This document shows, in pieces, positions 1 through 9,685 of a stretch of DNA of 64,000 nucleotides. The notes under the pieces are model-generated. The model did no database searches. It was given only the letters and a program-made list of their open reading frames with translations, and was not told the origin of the DNA. The stretch comes from Clostridium gasigenes. GTDB lineage: Bacteria > Bacillota > Clostridia > Clostridiales > Clostridiaceae. The DNA is taken from contig NZ_FNJM01000015.1 of assembly GCF_900104115.1 (NCBI RefSeq), positions 18,439-82,438 on the forward strand. The letters run 5' to 3'. The position numbers were made by a program, and so were the translations under genes. Each line of letters starts with the position of its first letter. The stretch's first letter is position 1.

Positions 1-347
1 GGTTTATAGAGAATACTATCAACCTTAAAGAACGGTTAAATGAATTTAATACAGCAGATACTATTCTTTTATATGCAAGAGCATTAGGAATTAATAATGC
101 CTCAATTGAGCATTACATTAATGAATTAATAATTACTGCAAAAAGAGCTAGTGAACGTGACATGGATTCACTTAATTATATTAATAGAACATATTACTTT
201 AACTACTATTTAATTCACATGAATACCATGAATTCAATATATAATAATGCAACACCTAGTAATCATGATTCTGGTGGGGGATTTACTGGTGGCTCAAGTG
301 GTGGAGACTTTGGTGGTGGAGGCGGAGGAGGTTCAGGTGCCTTTTAA
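1..347 (+). CDS. C-terminal end of a DUF2207-like membrane protein (5' partial)
   Basis: The reading frame is open from base 3 and the gene starts before the window. The visible 114 residues hold a stretch resembling the YLPYAIALGV region of DUF2207-family membrane proteins (here LLYARALGI). An Asn/Tyr-rich segment follows, and then the glycine/serine/phenylalanine-rich tail typical of that family (GGGFTGGSSGGDFGGGG). DUF2207 proteins are membrane proteins of unknown function. The glycine tail alone is not diagnostic because TPM/YgcG-type proteins have one too, so the family call is moderate while the coding call is firm. Confidence 0.7.
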   Translation, partial: FIENTINLKERLNEFNTADTILLYARALGINNASIEHYINELIITAKRASERDMDSLNYINRTYYFNYYLIHMNTMNSIYNNATPSNHDSGGGFTGGSSGGDFGGGGGGGSGAF

Positions 348-413
348 AATTGATAAAACAATTATGACTAGGTAAGGTTTAGTGATATAATAAATATAAG
401 TATTGATATTTAT

Positions 414-881
414 TTGTATATATATAAATACTTAGGGGGTGGTACTATAATAAAATTATTAAAAATTATGGCAGAGTTCATTAATAATATTCACGATGAA
501 GTTGTAAATTTTGTTGGGATAGGTGATTATGCAATTGATGACAAAAAGCTACACTTTATATCAATGGCTATTATAGGTATGGTTATCTTTCTTATTACAC
601 AATTTGTATTTAAAAGAGTGGCAAAGTATAGCATAACAGCTATATCATTTATTTATACATTTACTGTTATGATTGTTATTGTATTTGTAATTGAGATACA
701 ACAAAAGCTAACTAATAGGGGTAATATGGAATTTGCTGATATCGCCTATGGAATCTATGGCTTTTTATATGTTTTCTTAATATATTTAGTTATAAAGTTA
801 ATTTTTATATTTGCTAAGAAACAATTAGTCAAATTGAGTGATAAAAAAACAAACAAATTTAGGGATACTGAGGAGCAGTAG
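414..881 (+). CDS. Small VanZ-like membrane protein
   Basis: About 155 residues with three to four hydrophobic segments. The arrangement of a DKKLHF motif before the first helix and EIQQKLTNRG...FADI before the last recalls the VanZ-like fold (D..LHF, E..Q....R....D). Function is unknown; VanZ relatives are linked to glycopeptide tolerance in some species but most are uncharacterised. The start is uncertain: the best ribosome binding site (AGGGGGTGG, 434-442) lies downstream of the first ATG (414) and 25 bases upstream of the next ATG (468), so a non-ATG start between them is possible. A terminator follows. Confidence 0.65.
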   Translation: MYIYKYLGGGTIIKLLKIMAEFINNIHDEVVNFVGIGDYAIDDKKLHFISMAIIGMVIFLITQFVFKRVAKYSITAISFIYTFTVMIVIVFVIEIQQKLTNRGNMEFADIAYGIYGFLYVFLIYLVIKLIFIFAKKQLVKLSDKKTNKFRDTEEQ

Positions 882-923
882 ATTACATATACACTAAGTT
901 ATCTATAGTCTCAAATATAAAGA

Positions 924-970
924 GAGCTAGGACCTTTAGCATAAAATGGCTAAATATCCTAGCTCCTTTT
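924..970 (+). terminator. Intrinsic terminator
   Basis: A 9-bp perfect stem (GAGCTAGGA at 924-932 with TCCTAGCTC at 957-965) is extended by partial pairing inside and followed by TTTT. It ends the VanZ-like gene. Confidence 0.8.
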
Positions 971-1150
971 ATATAAAATTGTTTTGAGGTGAAATTTAAT
1001 CTTAAATATTCATTTAAGATTAAAAACTATTATTAATTGTATAGATAAATTTAAATAAAAGTAATCTTTATTGTGTAAAATAATAAAGACTATTTTTTAT
1101 GGGGTTTAAGGGGTTTTATAAATTAATAAAAAACAATAAAGAGGTAATTT

Positions 1151-2632
1151 ATGTATAAAAAATTAGATGTGAAAAGGTTATATAATTTTATAAAAATTAA
1201 GATGACCCCAGAAATTACAGTGCTTATTCTAATAATGATTATAGGTACATTTGGATTATTTATAAAACCAATAATCGGGATTGCGGATAATGGCGACTTT
1301 TATAGAATCATAAGTCAGAATGGATTATACCATTTATCAAATAATGATAACGATATAATGTTTGGATATTTTAACAAAGAATATGGAATATATAAATATG
1401 CAAGTGAAACAACTGGAGCATTATTTTCAACTCAATCTATATTTATAAAATTAGCAGTCTACATATCAAAAATATTTAATAATAATAATATTTTTGATAT
1501 TAGGTTTCTTTCAATAATATTTTTGAGCTTACATGCAGTAGCAGCTTATTTACTAGTTAAGGTTTTTACTAAGGATATAAAAACACAAAAATTTAAGTAT
1601 CTTATAGCAATTATATATACATTTATTTTTTGTGATACAGCATATATTTCATATTTCAATTCATTTTATGGTGAAGGGGTAATAATAGCTTGTTTTTTAC
1701 TAAGTGTAGCCATATTACTATATATAATAAAATTCAACAAAATAAATTTGGTGAATTTAATTTTATTCTCTATTGTTTGTTTATTATTTTTTGGGGCAAA
1801 GCAACAATTAGCACCTATAGGAGTGTTAGCTGCAATATTAATTATAAGGCTGGGATATGTTAATGAAAATAAATATATAAAGATATTATCAATAATAATA
1901 GGTATTTTCTTTATAGTATCAGCAGGGTTATTATATAAATCTATAAAGGGCGATTTTGACTATATGAATAGATTTCATGCAATGACTAGAGGTTCACTTA
2001 TGAATGGAGAAGATCCAGAAAAGGTATTAGAGAATTTTGGTATAGACGGAAGCTACTCTTTGCTAGAAGGGGAAAATTTTTATAAGAAAGTACCCTCTAT
2101 AAATCCAAATGATGAAAGACTAAAGGAAGACTTTTATGAAAACTATTCAATACCATCACTTTTTATATATTATTTAAAACATCGAAAAGAATTTAGATCG
2201 ATTTTAAAAGTAGGCATTAAAAATGCATACACTATAAAGCCTGACGCCATGGGAAACTATGAAAAAAGTGAAGGCAAACCATATGGAGCTAAAAGTTATT
2301 TTTTTAGTGGATGGAGCGCTATAAAAGATAAAAGTGTATTTAAGACATCTGGCTTTATGATTTTATTTTTAATAATTTACTTTTTATGTTCCTTTAAAAG
2401 TTATAAAAAAAGCCTTAATACTAAAGATGTTAATGGGTGCTTATTTGAAGAAGCATATTTATATATTTTTTTAGCTGGATTTTCACAAATTATAATATCA
2501 GTAGTTGGAGCAGGTGATGCTGATATTGCAAAACATGAGTTTTTGTATAATTTGACATTCGACTTAATGGTAATTAGATTAATAATGCAATATTTAATAA
2601 TAATGGAGGGGAAAAGAATTGGGAAGCAATGA
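1151..2632 (+). CDS. Polytopic membrane protein of exopolysaccharide operon
   Basis: 493 residues with roughly ten hydrophobic helices and two longer soluble stretches (about 45-95 and 270-370). The NGDFYRI motif early in the first extracellular loop recalls GT39/GT83-like or Wzy-like integral membrane proteins that act on lipid-linked sugars, but no catalytic signature can be named with confidence. It is the first gene of a tightly packed six-gene run with a BcsA-like synthase and BcsB-like partner, and the next gene overlaps its 3' end by 14 bases. Function is inferred only as part of that secretion system. RBS GAGG lies just upstream of ATG 1151. Confidence 0.75.
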   Translation: MYKKLDVKRLYNFIKIKMTPEITVLILIMIIGTFGLFIKPIIGIADNGDFYRIISQNGLYHLSNNDNDIMFGYFNKEYGIYKYASETTGALFSTQSIFIKLAVYISKIFNNNNIFDIRFLSIIFLSLHAVAAYLLVKVFTKDIKTQKFKYLIAIIYTFIFCDTAYISYFNSFYGEGVIIACFLLSVAILLYIIKFNKINLVNLILFSIVCLLFFGAKQQLAPIGVLAAILIIRLGYVNENKYIKILSIIIGIFFIVSAGLLYKSIKGDFDYMNRFHAMTRGSLMNGEDPEKVLENFGIDGSYSLLEGENFYKKVPSINPNDERLKEDFYENYSIPSLFIYYLKHRKEFRSILKVGIKNAYTIKPDAMGNYEKSEGKPYGAKSYFFSGWSAIKDKSVFKTSGFMILFLIIYFLCSFKSYKKSLNTKDVNGCLFEEAYLYIFLAGFSQIIISVVGAGDADIAKHEFLYNLTFDLMVIRLIMQYLIIMEGKRIGKQ

Positions 2633-3470
2633 AAAAATAAGTATGAAAATTGATTTATATGCAACATTAATGGTAGGATATTTTTTCGTGGCATGCATAG
2701 CCTTTGTATATTTAGAATTAAGTAAAAGTCTAGAAGGATATATAATGTTAATGATATTAATGATTGTGGCTCAAATTAGCTATTATCTAGGAAAAACTGG
2801 GGCCTTAATAGTAGGTATGATAGTAGATTTTGTTTATTGCACCTATAAATTTTATCTTTCATTTACTAAAGGGGTAGTATTAGATAATAAAATTTTTTAT
2901 TGGATTATAATAGTTCCATTAACTGCTTTATTAATATCTACAATAGCGGAATTAATATTAGAAATGCAGGTTAAGATTAGTGAGTTAGAAGAAAAAAATA
3001 AAAAATTTATAATGATGGATGAATCTACAGGAATAAAAAATGGAAGGGCATTTATAAATGAAATGCCTATATATATGAATTTACACAAAAGATATAAGAT
3101 GCCAATAACATTAGTAATGGTAAGACTTAAATATAGTGATAAACTAGCTAGTATAGTAGGAGAAGATTTATTTAAGGAAGTAATAAGAAAATGTTCAGAG
3201 GTATTAGGTGAAACTTTAAGGTATGAGGATGGAAAATATTTAATTGATAAAAAAACATTTGCCTATATATTAATATGTGATGAAGATGGGGCTTTAGTTG
3301 TGAAAAATAGGATGAAGGAAGCTGTTAGGGAGATAAAAATAGGAAAAGAAAAACTATATAAAAATTTAAATGTTGAGGTTCAAATAGGAGGCTTTACTCA
3401 AAATGAACAGGTGATAGATCCTATGAGCTTTATTAATTTAGCAGAGAAAGAATTAGAGTATGATGTTTAA
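2619..3470 (+). CDS. Membrane protein with degenerate GGDEF domain retaining RxxD I-site (PssE-like)
   Basis: 283 residues. Four or five N-terminal helices occupy about residues 10-110, then a short coiled linker, then a GGDEF-fold domain beginning at DESTGIKNGRAF (134-145). The active-site GGDEF loop is replaced by DKKTF (210-214), so cyclase activity is not expected. The inhibitory-site motif RxxD is kept as RYED (201-204), exactly five residues before the loop as in active cyclases. Degenerate GGDEF domains with an intact I-site serve as c-di-GMP receptors (PelD; PssE of the Listeria Pss operon), and I infer the same role here. The start is TTG with GGAGGG eight bases upstream, which overlaps the preceding gene. 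Confidence 0.8.
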   Translation: MGSNEKISMKIDLYATLMVGYFFVACIAFVYLELSKSLEGYIMLMILMIVAQISYYLGKTGALIVGMIVDFVYCTYKFYLSFTKGVVLDNKIFYWIIIVPLTALLISTIAELILEMQVKISELEEKNKKFIMMDESTGIKNGRAFINEMPIYMNLHKRYKMPITLVMVRLKYSDKLASIVGEDLFKEVIRKCSEVLGETLRYEDGKYLIDKKTFAYILICDEDGALVVKNRMKEAVREIKIGKEKLYKNLNVEVQIGGFTQNEQVIDPMSFINLAEKELEYDV

Positions 3471-4794
3471 TAATATAAAAAAAGCAATTATTTTATGTAT
3501 AGGAATAACGTTAATACTTCCTTGGAAGGTTTCCTTAGCAATAGAGAATAAGAGTGAATTACTAATTATATATGATCAATATAAGGAGTATGCAAGCAAA
3601 AATAATAATTTGAATTATGTTATAAAAATGGCATTGACTACAGGAAAAAACATAGAGTTAAGAAAAATAAATAGTTATACAACAGAAGATTTAAATAATG
3701 CTGAGGGCATTATTATATTATCCAATGAAGAGGGAAGCTTTAAAGGGCCTGAAGTAGAGGAGCTTTACATAAGAAGTGAAAAATTATTGTGGATTGGAAA
3801 GAATTCTTCTGATGAGGAAGTAGTTCCATTAAATTTCAAAGATAAAAGATCAATATTAGAAATAAAGAAAAAAATAAATGATAAATTTAATAATAAGGAA
3901 AATAAAAAGAGAAATTGTTATCTATTAATAGATGAAGTTTATCCATATGATGATTTAAATTGGTTAGTTAAAAAAGCAGACTATTTATATGATCAGGGAA
4001 TTCCATTTTTAGTTAGTGCCATGGGGGTTTATGAAAATTTAGAATTTGATGCCATGAAAAGATATGTTGAGGCTCTAAGATATTGTGTTGCCTCAGGTGG
4101 GACTGTTATTTTAGGCGATCCTTATTTGTATGATAAGGGACCTACAGAAGAGGAACTAATGCAAAATGTTTCTATTGCCCAGGATGCCTTTGTAAATTAT
4201 AAGGTATATCCAATAGCAACAACCATAAATGATTATTATTTATATAGAAATGATAGAAAAAAATATTTAGATGAGACTTCTACAATAATAATTAATGAAA
4301 ATCAAAATTTAGGGGTAATAGATTTTGAAAAATATTCTATAGGTTATTTTGATAATGTGTTGCTAAAAATTGATGGTGAGGAATTGAATTTTTCAAAGGA
4401 ACTATTAACTGATGTAGCAATAGGGATTAAAGGCAATGAGCCAATTAAGGATCTTCAAGAAAAAATACGATTATATAAAAAAAAGGGAATAGAATTTTCA
4501 AATACTATAAATTTAGAAAGTAAATTAACCTTTGGTAATAATAAAATAACTAATAATAGAAATGGATTAATGGTTAATGATGTAAATTTACGAGGAAATA
4601 AATTTTTATCAAAACAGGGGTTATATGGGGATGAAGATAAAAATTTGGAAGATGAGATACCGGAAAAATCGGGTATTATTGATTTAACTAACGTAAACAA
4701 AGGGATATTTGTAATTGCTATTATGGGGGTAATAGTATTTATAATATTCTTCTTATACAGTTTAAAAATAGATAAGAAAAAGTATTTTAAGTAA
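3460..4794 (+). CDS. DUF2334-like exported protein of exopolysaccharide operon
   Basis: 444 residues with an N-terminal signal or anchor helix (about 8-27) and a C-terminal helix (about 415-437) ahead of a lysine-rich tail. The middle holds LLIDEVYPYDDL (about 155-166) followed by GIPFLVSAMGVY and a GGTVILGD segment. This is the pattern of DUF2334, a polysaccharide-deacetylase-like fold found in Gram-positive exopolysaccharide operons. It probably acts outside the membrane on the polymer, but activity is not proven: the usual D-D/H-H metal set is only partly recognisable. The start overlaps the previous gene by 11 bases, implying translational coupling. Confidence 0.7.
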   Translation: MMFNNIKKAIILCIGITLILPWKVSLAIENKSELLIIYDQYKEYASKNNNLNYVIKMALTTGKNIELRKINSYTTEDLNNAEGIIILSNEEGSFKGPEVEELYIRSEKLLWIGKNSSDEEVVPLNFKDKRSILEIKKKINDKFNNKENKKRNCYLLIDEVYPYDDLNWLVKKADYLYDQGIPFLVSAMGVYENLEFDAMKRYVEALRYCVASGGTVILGDPYLYDKGPTEEELMQNVSIAQDAFVNYKVYPIATTINDYYLYRNDRKKYLDETSTIIINENQNLGVIDFEKYSIGYFDNVLLKIDGEELNFSKELLTDVAIGIKGNEPIKDLQEKIRLYKKKGIEFSNTINLESKLTFGNNKITNNRNGLMVNDVNLRGNKFLSKQGLYGDEDKNLEDEIPEKSGIIDLTNVNKGIFVIAIMGVIVFIIFFLYSLKIDKKKYFK

Positions 4795-4805
4795 AGGAGA
4801 TCAAT

Positions 4806-6059
4806 ATGAGCCTGGTTGATTATTTACTAGTGTACTCTTTAGGAGTGATATGGGTAGTTATTTTTATGAACATTATTTTAGTAATCGGAGGATATATTTA
4901 TTATACAAAAATACATGATAAAAAAATGAAGGAAGAAATAGATTACTATCCATTTGTAACCGTTATGGTACCATCTCATAATGAGGGGGTGGTTATAAAG
5001 AGGACTGCAGAGTCTCTTTTAAGATTAGATTATCCAAAGGAAAGATATGAAATAATAATAATTAATGATAATTCTTCAGATAACTCTGAAGAGATATTAA
5101 ATCAGGTTAAGGATAAATATAAAGGAAGAAATTTTACTGTGATAAACACAGATAGTGTAACTGGCGGGAAGGGAAAATCGAATGCTTTAAACATGGCATT
5201 TAATATAAGCCGGGGTGAATATCTTGCTATTTATGATGCGGATAATACTCCAGAGCCAAAGGCTTTAAAATATTTAATTCAAACTATTGACGAGGACCCA
5301 AAACTTGGCGCAGTTATAGGTAAGTTTAGATGTAGAAATAAAAATGTGAATTTACTAACTGCATTTATTAATATAGAGACATTATCTTTTCAGTGGATGG
5401 CACAAGCGGGAAGATGGCAGATCTTTAATCTTTGTACTATTCCAGGAACTAACTTTGTAGTAAGAAGAAAATTAATAGAAGAAATGGGCGGTTGGGATAC
5501 TAAGGCAATAACAGAGGATACTGAAATTAGCTTTAGACTTTATAGAATGGGTTATAAAATAAAATTTATGCCCCTGGCAGTTACCTGGGAGCAGGAACCA
5601 CAAACCTTAAAGGTTTGGTTTAGGCAAAGAACAAGATGGGCTAAAGGAAATATTTATGTAGTAATAAAAAATGCAAAGTACATTTTCAAACCAAGTGCTG
5701 GAGTTATAAGATTTGATCTTATATATTATGTAACTATATATTTTCTGTTTTTGTCAGCAAATATACTTTCAGATGCTATTTTTATTCTTGGTTTGCTTGG
5801 ATTAATACAAGTTCATGTAAAAGGATATGTACTGGCTATATGGGTGATGGCTTTATCGGTATTTGTATTATCACTTTTAGTTTGCATATCAACAGAAAAA
5901 GGAGAACTAACATTTAAAAATTTTATCGTAATTTTACTTATGTACTTTACTTATTGCAAGTTATGGGGCGTTGTTGCTGGGTACGGTTTTTATAGTTTTA
6001 TAAAAGATACAATATTTAAAAAAGAAGTAAAGTGGTATAAAACAGAACGGTTTGAGTAA
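4806..6059 (+). CDS. Processive GT2 glycosyltransferase, BcsA/cellulose synthase-like
   Basis: 417 residues with an N-terminal helix pair, a GT2 catalytic domain and about four C-terminal helices. Catalytic signatures are present in order: IIINDNSSD (first Asp), IYDADNTPEP (DxD), AITEDTEISF (TED) and QRTRWAKGN (Q..RW), which mark a processive beta-glycan synthase that polymerises and exports from a UDP-sugar. Unlike Proteobacterial BcsA it ends without a PilZ domain, so c-di-GMP control must come from elsewhere, probably the degenerate GGDEF protein two genes upstream. RBS AAGGAG precedes ATG 4806. The sugar (glucose, ManNAc or GlcNAc) cannot be read from sequence. Confidence 0.88.
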   Translation: MSLVDYLLVYSLGVIWVVIFMNIILVIGGYIYYTKIHDKKMKEEIDYYPFVTVMVPSHNEGVVIKRTAESLLRLDYPKERYEIIIINDNSSDNSEEILNQVKDKYKGRNFTVINTDSVTGGKGKSNALNMAFNISRGEYLAIYDADNTPEPKALKYLIQTIDEDPKLGAVIGKFRCRNKNVNLLTAFINIETLSFQWMAQAGRWQIFNLCTIPGTNFVVRRKLIEEMGGWDTKAITEDTEISFRLYRMGYKIKFMPLAVTWEQEPQTLKVWFRQRTRWAKGNIYVVIKNAKYIFKPSAGVIRFDLIYYVTIYFLFLSANILSDAIFILGLLGLIQVHVKGYVLAIWVMALSVFVLSLLVCISTEKGELTFKNFIVILLMYFTYCKLWGVVAGYGFYSFIKDTIFKKEVKWYKTERFE

Positions 6060-6086
6060 GAAATATTGAAAAATAGGAGGTACGGT

Positions 6087-8213
6087 ATGAATAAAAAAAT
6101 ATTTAATAATATAAACAAAATTGTAACTTTAATATTATTAATTGTTTCAATATTGACTGTGATTCCAGTGGAGGTAGCACAGGGAGTTTTGAAAAATAGA
6201 AGTTATAGTAATAATATCTATAATAAAGAGCTAGAGCTTTCAAAGAATGTTTCTTTTTCAGGAGTTTATGATAGTTATTCTTGGAATTTTAATATAGATA
6301 AGAGAACTAATATTAAGGATATAAAGACCTCTATGGTTTTTGAAGTTACAGATGTATTAGAAAAAAATATAGGCAGTTATTTAACCTTTTTAGTAAATGG
6401 AACAGAATTTTATTCGAAAAAAATAGAAAGTAATAATGGACAAAACCAAACTATAGAATTAAAACTTCCATTAGAATTATTAAAGGATGGATTTAATGAG
6501 ATTAAGGTAGAAGGTTATCTTAGACTTACAGATATGCCATGTACAGATGATTTAAACACTGCAAATTGGCTAGTTTTAAAGAAAGAGTCAAAAGTTAATA
6601 TAACTCAAACAAATATGATTCCAGAAAATTTAATAAGTGAACTGACCTATCCATTAGTAAATATGGGAGGATATGAAATCACTAAAATAGTAATTCCTGA
6701 TAGTTATACTGATGGAGAATTAACATCAGCATTAAAAATGCAAGGATTAATTGCAAGAGAAGGCGGAAGGGGACAAATTATTAAAGCTGAAAATGGGAAG
6801 GCTTTAGAAAAAAGTAATATAGCATATATAGGAAGAATAGATGCTATGCCAGAAATATTAAAAAAAGGGATAGGAGGTTTTGAAGATCTTAATAATCAAG
6901 CTTATATCAACATAGCAAACTCACCAGTAGGAGCTACAGGACAGGAAAAAATTCTGTATATTTTATCGGAAAATGATAAAGAATTAATTTGTGCTGTTAA
7001 ATTCCTTATGAATAAGGAGTTGGTTAGCCAAGTTAACAAAAGTTCAGTTTATATAAATAGTAAAATGGATTTAAATGATAAGATTAAGGAACCACAAAAA
7101 ACTTTCACATTTAAGGAACTTGGATATAACCAAAAAACTGTAGAAGGATTATTTAGAAATGAAATGGCTATTAACTACTCATTACCTCAAAATAGACAAT
7201 TAAGTGTAGGAGATACAATTAATATAAATTTCAGGTATTCTGAAAATTTAGATTTTGATAGATCTTTATTTACAGTATTTATAAATGATATTCCAGTTGC
7301 TAGTAAAAAGCTAGAAAAAGAGAAGGCAAATGAAGATAATCTTTTAATTACAGTACCAGAAGATGTTACAAATATATTCTTTATTGAAATAAAGTTTGCC
7401 TTTGATTTATTACTAAATGATGTAAATTGTGAGATAAGAGATCAAAAGCAACCATGGGTATTTGTTAGAGATGATTCAACTATTCAAATTAATAATAAGG
7501 AACTAAAACAATTTTATTTTGATACATATCCAGCACCATTTGTATCTGATTGGGATATGAATGAAACATTATTTGTTCTACCTGATAATCTTTCAAGTAG
7601 TGAGTTAACAGCTCTAGGTAATATGTCAGCTTATATGGAAAAACAAACTAAATACAATTTAGGAAGTTTAGAGGCTATAAGTTCAAAAAACTTAGAAAAT
7701 CAGCATAATGATAAAAATATTGTTATTTATGGTACCCCAGATAATAATAAATTAATAAAAGAATTAAACAAAAATCTTTGGATGCAGTATAATAATGAAT
7801 ATACAAAGTTTGAATCTAATGAAAAATTAACCCTTATGGAGGATTTTTCAAAGACAATATCAACATTCCAATTAGATAAATCACCATATAACTCACAAAA
7901 AAATATGATGGTTTTAACATCACCAAGGGCGGATTTGTTAGAAAAAAGCTTGTTGTTTTTAAGTGAAGATAAGGAGTTTTATAAACTAAATGGAGATGGA
8001 GCAGTTATAGATGAGCATGGAAATGTTAGATGCTTTAAATATAAGGAAGAAGTGGAAGCACCAAGTTATGATAAAATAATAAAGCTAAGTAGTAGTTCTA
8101 AGATTTTATTAGTAGTGCTATTAGCATTAGTCATATTTACAATAAGTGCAATTTTATTATATAAGAAAAAATATAAAATTAAGGTGTTTAGAAAAAATAA
8201 TAAGTCTAAATAA
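6087..8213 (+). CDS. BcsB-like exopolysaccharide synthase partner
   Basis: 708 residues with an N-terminal signal/anchor (about 10-28), a long extracytoplasmic region with two repeated jelly-roll/flavodoxin-like units (for example LTFLVNGTEFYSKK and LFTVFINDIPVASKK), and a single C-terminal membrane helix (about 678-700) ending in a basic tail. This is the architecture of BcsB, which forms the periplasmic/extracytoplasmic partner of the synthase. I chose ATG 6087, preceded by AGGAGG, over the earlier TTG 6066 because the latter would place the ribosome binding site inside the coding region. It lies 28 bases after the synthase gene. Confidence 0.82.
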   Translation: MNKKIFNNINKIVTLILLIVSILTVIPVEVAQGVLKNRSYSNNIYNKELELSKNVSFSGVYDSYSWNFNIDKRTNIKDIKTSMVFEVTDVLEKNIGSYLTFLVNGTEFYSKKIESNNGQNQTIELKLPLELLKDGFNEIKVEGYLRLTDMPCTDDLNTANWLVLKKESKVNITQTNMIPENLISELTYPLVNMGGYEITKIVIPDSYTDGELTSALKMQGLIAREGGRGQIIKAENGKALEKSNIAYIGRIDAMPEILKKGIGGFEDLNNQAYINIANSPVGATGQEKILYILSENDKELICAVKFLMNKELVSQVNKSSVYINSKMDLNDKIKEPQKTFTFKELGYNQKTVEGLFRNEMAINYSLPQNRQLSVGDTININFRYSENLDFDRSLFTVFINDIPVASKKLEKEKANEDNLLITVPEDVTNIFFIEIKFAFDLLLNDVNCEIRDQKQPWVFVRDDSTIQINNKELKQFYFDTYPAPFVSDWDMNETLFVLPDNLSSSELTALGNMSAYMEKQTKYNLGSLEAISSKNLENQHNDKNIVIYGTPDNNKLIKELNKNLWMQYNNEYTKFESNEKLTLMEDFSKTISTFQLDKSPYNSQKNMMVLTSPRADLLEKSLLFLSEDKEFYKLNGDGAVIDEHGNVRCFKYKEEVEAPSYDKIIKLSSSSKILLVVLLALVIFTISAILLYKKKYKIKVFRKNNKSK

Positions 8214-8240
8214 TTATTAATAAATACAAGGTGGGATATT

Positions 8241-9368
8241 ATGTCTAAAAAAAATAAAATAGGGCTAGTGACTATTTTTTTTATAGTTGTCGTATGTTTT
8301 TATATGTATAATTTTAATTATACAACTAGAGGGATAATTAATAAGAGCATAAATAAATTTCAAGGAAAAACTTTAAACGATAAATTTGAAAAAAAAATAA
8401 AATCAGGTAATTTATCTACTGATTATACAGTAGAAGAGGCACTTAATGATATTGATAAATTTGGACTAAATACTATAAATCTTCCTGTAGTAATAAATAT
8501 TGACTCTCTCTCATCTAGTGATATGAGTATATATGACAATAGTTTAGAAAGAGCGAAAATGCTACTTGACGAGCTAAAAGGAAGAGATATTAATATAATC
8601 CTAGAACCTTATCCATGGATAGAGAATGGAAGTAAATATGAAACGGAACTAAATCCAGAAGATAAAGAAGCTTTTTTTAATAATTGGAAAACAAAGGTCA
8701 TTAAGCCCTTAATAGATGAAATAGCAATACCCTATCATATAGATGCATTTAACATAGCAACTAGCTTCTCAAAGTTAGAATATATGGAAGATGAGTTTTG
8801 TAATATAATTGATTATGTTAGAGGATATTATAAGGGATTAGTAACATATAGAACTAGCTTTTGGATAACAACTAATTGGAATGTTGAAAGTACTATGGAA
8901 ATAGAAAAACAATTAAAGAGCCAATATGAAAATAAATTAAATAATAAGTTGTTTTCAAAGGTAGACTTTATATCTATTGCTTCATATTTTGAGCTTACAG
9001 ATAATGATATAAATACAGTGGATAGTTTAGTAAATTCAATAAATTCATCACAAAGATATTATAGAAAACAAGAAATAAAAGAAGAAGTAAAAGCTTTTAA
9101 TGAAAAATGGGAAAAACCAATTTTCTTTGGAGAATTAGGCTTTCCAAGAACTGAAAAAGCTTCTATAGAGCCATGGAATCCTTATAAAACAACTGTGATT
9201 AATAGTCGCGAGCAGGGAAATTGTTTTGAGGCTTATAAAATAGCATATAAAGATGAACCTTGGTTTTTAGGATTTTCTCTTTTTGCTATAGGAAACCAGG
9301 GAGCGGATAAGATGTATTATCCTGGAGTAGAAGCCAGTGAGGTTATAAAAAATTGGGATAAAGAGTAA
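8241..9368 (+). CDS. Membrane-anchored TIM-barrel glycoside hydrolase (GH113/GH5-like)
   Basis: 375 residues. One N-terminal helix (about 8-25) anchors an extracellular domain. ILEPYPWIENG (about 110-120), TNWN and FFGELGFPR (near 298) match strand-end motifs of clan GH-A hydrolases, with a glutamate in FGELG as the likely nucleophile. Cellulose and Pss operons normally carry a hydrolase that trims the polymer (BcsZ, CcsZ, PssZ), and this gene fills that position as the last gene of the operon before a terminator. Family assignment within clan A is inferred. Confidence 0.72.
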   Translation: MSKKNKIGLVTIFFIVVVCFYMYNFNYTTRGIINKSINKFQGKTLNDKFEKKIKSGNLSTDYTVEEALNDIDKFGLNTINLPVVINIDSLSSSDMSIYDNSLERAKMLLDELKGRDINIILEPYPWIENGSKYETELNPEDKEAFFNNWKTKVIKPLIDEIAIPYHIDAFNIATSFSKLEYMEDEFCNIIDYVRGYYKGLVTYRTSFWITTNWNVESTMEIEKQLKSQYENKLNNKLFSKVDFISIASYFELTDNDINTVDSLVNSINSSQRYYRKQEIKEEVKAFNEKWEKPIFFGELGFPRTEKASIEPWNPYKTTVINSREQGNCFEAYKIAYKDEPWFLGFSLFAIGNQGADKMYYPGVEASEVIKNWDKE

Positions 9369-9374
9369 TAAGAA

Positions 9375-9410
9375 AGGCGGTTGTAATTAATTTTACAACC
9401 TCCTTTTTTA
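9375..9410 (+). terminator. Intrinsic terminator of exopolysaccharide operon
   Basis: GGTTGTAA pairs with TTACAACC (9393-9400) and a run of T follows. Confidence 0.85.
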
Positions 9411-9685
9411 TTACAAAAGGCAAGCTATATAACATAATTTACAAAACAAGTCAAACTGTTTAAATTAGGAAATTAATATTTTTTTGAATTTAAAAAAAAT
9501 AAAATAGGGGGAAATATGTAATAATAATAACAAAATAGTAAATAATACACAAATAAAATATCAATAAAATAAAAAAAGGAATATAAAAATAAAATTAGAA
9601 AAAATTAGATGGAAATTAATGTTATGTATATATTATAATTAGTTTGCAATACAATAAAAAATTTACAAAGGGAAGGTGCAAAAAT
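9411..9685. other. AT-rich gap with no recognised feature
   Basis: About 275 bases of A-rich DNA between the exopolysaccharide terminator and the nucleotidase gene. It presumably carries the nucleotidase promoter, but I could not pick one convincing -35/-10 pair. Confidence 0.4.
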
